NCBI GenBank assembly: GCA_020638975.1
Contig: JACKHN010000010.1
Coordinates: forward strand, 1 to 64,000
DNA length: 64,000 nt
Source: Planctomycetaceae bacterium
Lineage (GTDB): Bacteria > Planctomycetota > Planctomycetia > Pirellulales > Pirellulaceae
Reading direction: 5' to 3'
Shown here in pieces: positions 61,984-64,000 of the stretch. The position numbers and the translations under genes are program-made. Each line of letters opens with the position of its first letter. Position 1 is the first letter of the stretch. The notes beneath the pieces were generated by a model. The model was not told where the DNA came from. It ran no database searches and was given only the letters and a program-made list of their open reading frames with translations.

Positions 61984-62163
61984 GATCTCAGCCTCCGGTT
62001 CTCCAGTGAACAGTCAAGATTCGATGCGTCGTTGCTTCCGGGACGACACAACTTCTAACAACTTGTCGACAGCGAGTGGTGGATTCTACCCGCTTGGGAA
62101 AAATGCAGCAATCTTTGCAAGATGTGCGAGAATGCGCGTGCTTCGATCCTTCTTCGAAACGAC

Positions 62164-62186
62164 AAACGCCGCGCGAGGCGGCGTTT
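62164..62186. terminator. Terminator-like hairpin
   Basis: aaacgccgc (62164-62172) and gcggcgttt (62178-62186) form a perfect 9-bp stem with a 5-nt loop, 28 nt downstream of the small gene that ends at 62215 on the minus strand. Its A/T ends help either strand, but no long U-tract is present. Confidence 0.45.
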
Positions 62187-62214
62187 GCTGGATCGATTTT
62201 CTGGAGATGCGTCG

Positions 62215-62361
62215 CTACTCGGTATAGTTCGGATCGCCTTTCGTGGAATCGATTACCCACGGCAACCAGCACAAGCAGGGGCCGGTCATGAACAGTAACA
62301 GCGCGAACAATATTACCCCCGTCTGATTTAATCCTGCAAAAACAGGTTTCCCTTGCGGCAT
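62215..62361 (-). CDS. Small membrane protein, 48 residues
   Basis: Starts at the ATG at 62361 with GGGAGA upstream. One hydrophobic helix (TGVILFALLLFMTGPCLCWL) and a polar tail ending in DPNYTE. The frame extends upstream without protein-like pattern. Codon use and the ribosome site support a real small gene. Function unknown. It follows the aldolase gene on the same strand, 85 nt away. Confidence 0.55.
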   Translation of the reverse strand: MPQGKPVFAGLNQTGVILFALLLFMTGPCLCWLPWVIDSTKGDPNYTE

Positions 62362-62446
62362 TGCAAACTCTCCCGGTGATCGGAATCGAAGTTTAGTAGT
62401 CAAACATCTTACCGAATCCGACCTTAACGTCAAATTGTTGAACGAT

Positions 62447-63451
62447 CTATTGCGGAACCTTGCGAGCATTCCCTGCTTGGCCGAAGGCAGTCATGCGCGC
62501 GATGCAGACTTGCTTCATGGCTTCGCGAGCTGGCTTGAGGTAGTCGCGGGGATCGAACTTTTCGGGGCTCTCCGTCAGCACCTTGCGAATGGCACCGGTG
62601 ATGGCTAGCCGATTGTCCGTATCGACATTGATCTTTCGTACGCCGTGCTTGATTCCTAGTTGGATCTCTTCGACGGGTACGCCCCACGTTTGACGGATCG
62701 CTCCGCCATGAGCGTTGATGATGTCCTGCAGCTCCTGCGGAACGGACGAACTGCCGTGCATCACCAAGTGGCAATTGGGGAGACGCTTGTGGATCTCGAT
62801 GATGCGATCCATGGCCAACGTCTCGCCGGTTGGCTTGCGTGTGAACTTGTACGCACCGTGGCTCGTGCCGATGGCAACGGCCAAAGCATCGCAGCCCGTG
62901 TCGGCAACGAATCGCTCGGCTTCGTCAGGGTCCGTCAGCAACTGATCGTGAGACAATTGACCAACCGCACCGTGGCCATCTTCCTGCTCGCCTTCGCCCG
63001 ACTCGAGCGATCCAAGACAGCCGAGTTCACCCTCGACGGAAACATTCTTGGCGTGGGCAAGCTTGACGACTTCTGCAGTGACCTTCACGTTGTAGGCGTA
63101 GTCTGCTGGCGTCTTACCATCTTCCTTAAGCGAGCCGTCCATCATCACTGAAGTAAAACCGTTCTCGATGGCACTCATGCACGTCGCGACACTGTTGCCA
63201 TGGTCCTGGTGCATGACGATCGGAATGTGCGGATACAACTCGGCGGCTGCCAGCATTAAGTGCCGCAGGTAGTTATCCTGCGAGTAGGATCGGGCTCCGC
63301 GCGACGCTTGGATGATGACCGGCGAATCGGTTTCGTCGGCAGCCTCCATGATCGACTGGATTTGCTCCATGTTGTTGACATTGAAAGCGGCGACGCCATA
63401 GTTGTTTTCGGCGGCGTGGTCGAGTAGCGTACGCAGGGGGATTAAGGCCAT
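62447..63451 (-). CDS. fba: Class II fructose-bisphosphate aldolase (Calvin-cycle/CbbA subtype)
   Basis: A 334-residue protein. The catalytic and Zn region is VMHQDHGNSV (Asp83, His84), with further Zn ligands in GTSHGAYKF (His198) and MHGSSSVPQE (His232). EGELGCLGSLESGEGEQEDG is the pattern of the subtype found in Calvin-cycle-type class II enzymes. It cleaves fructose 1,6-bisphosphate to dihydroxyacetone phosphate and glyceraldehyde 3-phosphate in glycolysis or gluconeogenesis. No Calvin-cycle genes are in the window, so central carbon metabolism is assumed. Confidence 0.95.
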   Translation of the reverse strand: MALIPLRTLLDHAAENNYGVAAFNVNNMEQIQSIMEAADETDSPVIIQASRGARSYSQDNYLRHLMLAAAELYPHIPIVMHQDHGNSVATCMSAIENGFTSVMMDGSLKEDGKTPADYAYNVKVTAEVVKLAHAKNVSVEGELGCLGSLESGEGEQEDGHGAVGQLSHDQLLTDPDEAERFVADTGCDALAVAIGTSHGAYKFTRKPTGETLAMDRIIEIHKRLPNCHLVMHGSSSVPQELQDIINAHGGAIRQTWGVPVEEIQLGIKHGVRKINVDTDNRLAITGAIRKVLTESPEKFDPRDYLKPAREAMKQVCIARMTAFGQAGNARKVPQ

Positions 63452-63553
63452 TCTGGTCTCCTCAGATTCAATGGGTTCCTCAAACGCGGAGGAAGCCCTT
63501 GATTATCGGGATGACCCTGATCCCCGCAATGCCCCGTTTGCCTTGGGAACGGT

Positions 63554-64000
63554 TCAATCGAGTGGCGTGGCGAGGGGTGCTGCGGTTTGTTCTGGTGCGA
63601 ACAAGTCGTCGTATTGAGTTTGCGCAAGCCGTATCAGGAGAATCAGCCGTTCCGATGTATCGCCCGTTCCGCGCACAAACAACAGACTGCCAATCCCTTT
63701 GGGTTCGTCGCTGCTGGTGACGAGCAACGTCTGCCCGGGCGAGAGCACGGCGGACACTCGTAACGGGTCAAAGGCACTTGTCTGGCGACCCACGTCGTGG
63801 CGCAGCGTGCCATTGCCGGGAACCCACTGGTGTTTCACTTCGCCGTGCTTGATCTCGGGGACTAGTTCGACACGAACCGTCCCATCGCCAGATGGATAAC
63901 TGCGTACGGCGAACAGTGCTTGGCCTTCGTTGAAGGTTTCCGCTCGAACACGTCCTTCTTCACTGAACAGAACCACTTTACGCCCGGTGATCTCGGGCAC
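63554..64000 (-). CDS. C-terminal part of an unknown protein, cut by the window edge
   Basis: The last 148 residues or so are visible; the true start is beyond the window. Beta-rich segments (GRKVVLFSEEGRVRAETFNE, GDGTVRVELVPEIKHGEVKH, LSPGQTLLVTSSDEPKGIGS) end in LAQTQYDDLFAPEQTAAPLA. No family is recognised. It is separated from the aldolase gene by 102 nt on the same strand and could be its upstream partner. Confidence 0.6.
   Translation of the reverse strand: MPEITGRKVVLFSEEGRVRAETFNEGQALFAVRSYPSGDGTVRVELVPEIKHGEVKHQWVPGNGTLRHDVGRQTSAFDPLRVSAVLSPGQTLLVTSSDEPKGIGSLLFVRGTGDTSERLILLIRLAQTQYDDLFAPEQTAAPLATPLD

Noticed and set aside
1..64000. tRNA, rRNA genes and CRISPR arrays
   Set aside because: No T-arm-like GGTTCGAATCC with paired acceptor arms, no rRNA blocks and no regularly spaced direct repeats were noticed; repeats here are palindromic and dispersed. 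A covariance search would be needed to exclude a divergent RNA gene.

Overview
The window reads as a chromosomal segment from a Planctomycetota bacterium, most likely Pirellulales-like. The main evidence is a cluster of lineage-typical secreted proteins: PSCyt1/PSCyt2/PSD1 (DUF1549/DUF1553) cytochrome-like proteins paired with Tat-exported DUF1501 proteins. DUF1080 and SGNH hydrolases, a tad-type pilus locus, an ExbB/ExbD/TPR/VWA module and many palindromic intergenic repeats agree with this. No rRNA, tRNA, phage or CRISPR array was recognised. The affiliation is inferred from gene content only.

Layout. 1-2225: sugar nucleotidyltransferase-like gene and metF. 2374-11738 (minus strand): WD40, DUF1501, four-helix-bundle (S23) insert, PSD1 protein and a second DUF1501, interrupted by an IS4-family element (8817-10279) with an 11-bp target duplication inside an older palindrome. 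12394-13437: IS110 transposase with structured upstream DNA. 13817-17866 (minus): ion channel with RCK domain but no canonical selectivity filter, then a translationally coupled radical SAM / flavoprotein pair. 18101-21735 (plus): small protein, aroB, dprA, phosphoesterase. 21850-30200 (minus): nine-gene tad pilus operon (two Flp-like pilins, prepilin peptidase, three TadE/G-like proteins, one unknown, CpaB, FHA-CpaF) without tadB/tadC or a secretin gene. 30757-39040 (plus): YqiJ-like membrane protein, flotillin and a giant AAA ATPase. 39056-46978 (minus): Uma2 nuclease-like gene, then TPR-ExbD-ExbD-ExbB-[IS200-like insert]-TPR-VWA. 47181-48721: def-fmt. 49177-54411 (plus): secreted and hypothetical genes, DUF1080, SGNH hydrolase, DUF2071, Ser/Thr kinase. 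54438-58145 (minus): chemoreceptor preceded by a UrtA-like binding protein. 58292-64000: Ski2-like helicase, small membrane proteins, class II aldolase and the end of an unknown gene.

The most distinctive layer is repeat DNA. A 73-bp palindrome occurs four times with near-constant loop length and a weak shared loop motif. BIME-like doublets of short hairpins with 3-nt loops lie in many intergenic gaps, and an IS200/RAYT-like Y1 transposase gene is itself bracketed by hairpins of that architecture. A four-helix-bundle gene sits between 25-bp inverted repeats and appears to have rewritten the start of its downstream gene. A 134-bp MITE-like unit lies upstream of the flotillin operon.

Protein systems that deserve attention are the YqiJ/flotillin/AAA operon, the ExbBD-TPR-VWA module, the binding protein/chemoreceptor pair and the radical SAM/flavoprotein pair. 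Starts were chosen from Shine-Dalgarno-like sequence, overlap with the upstream gene and expected family N-termini; doubtful ones are flagged.
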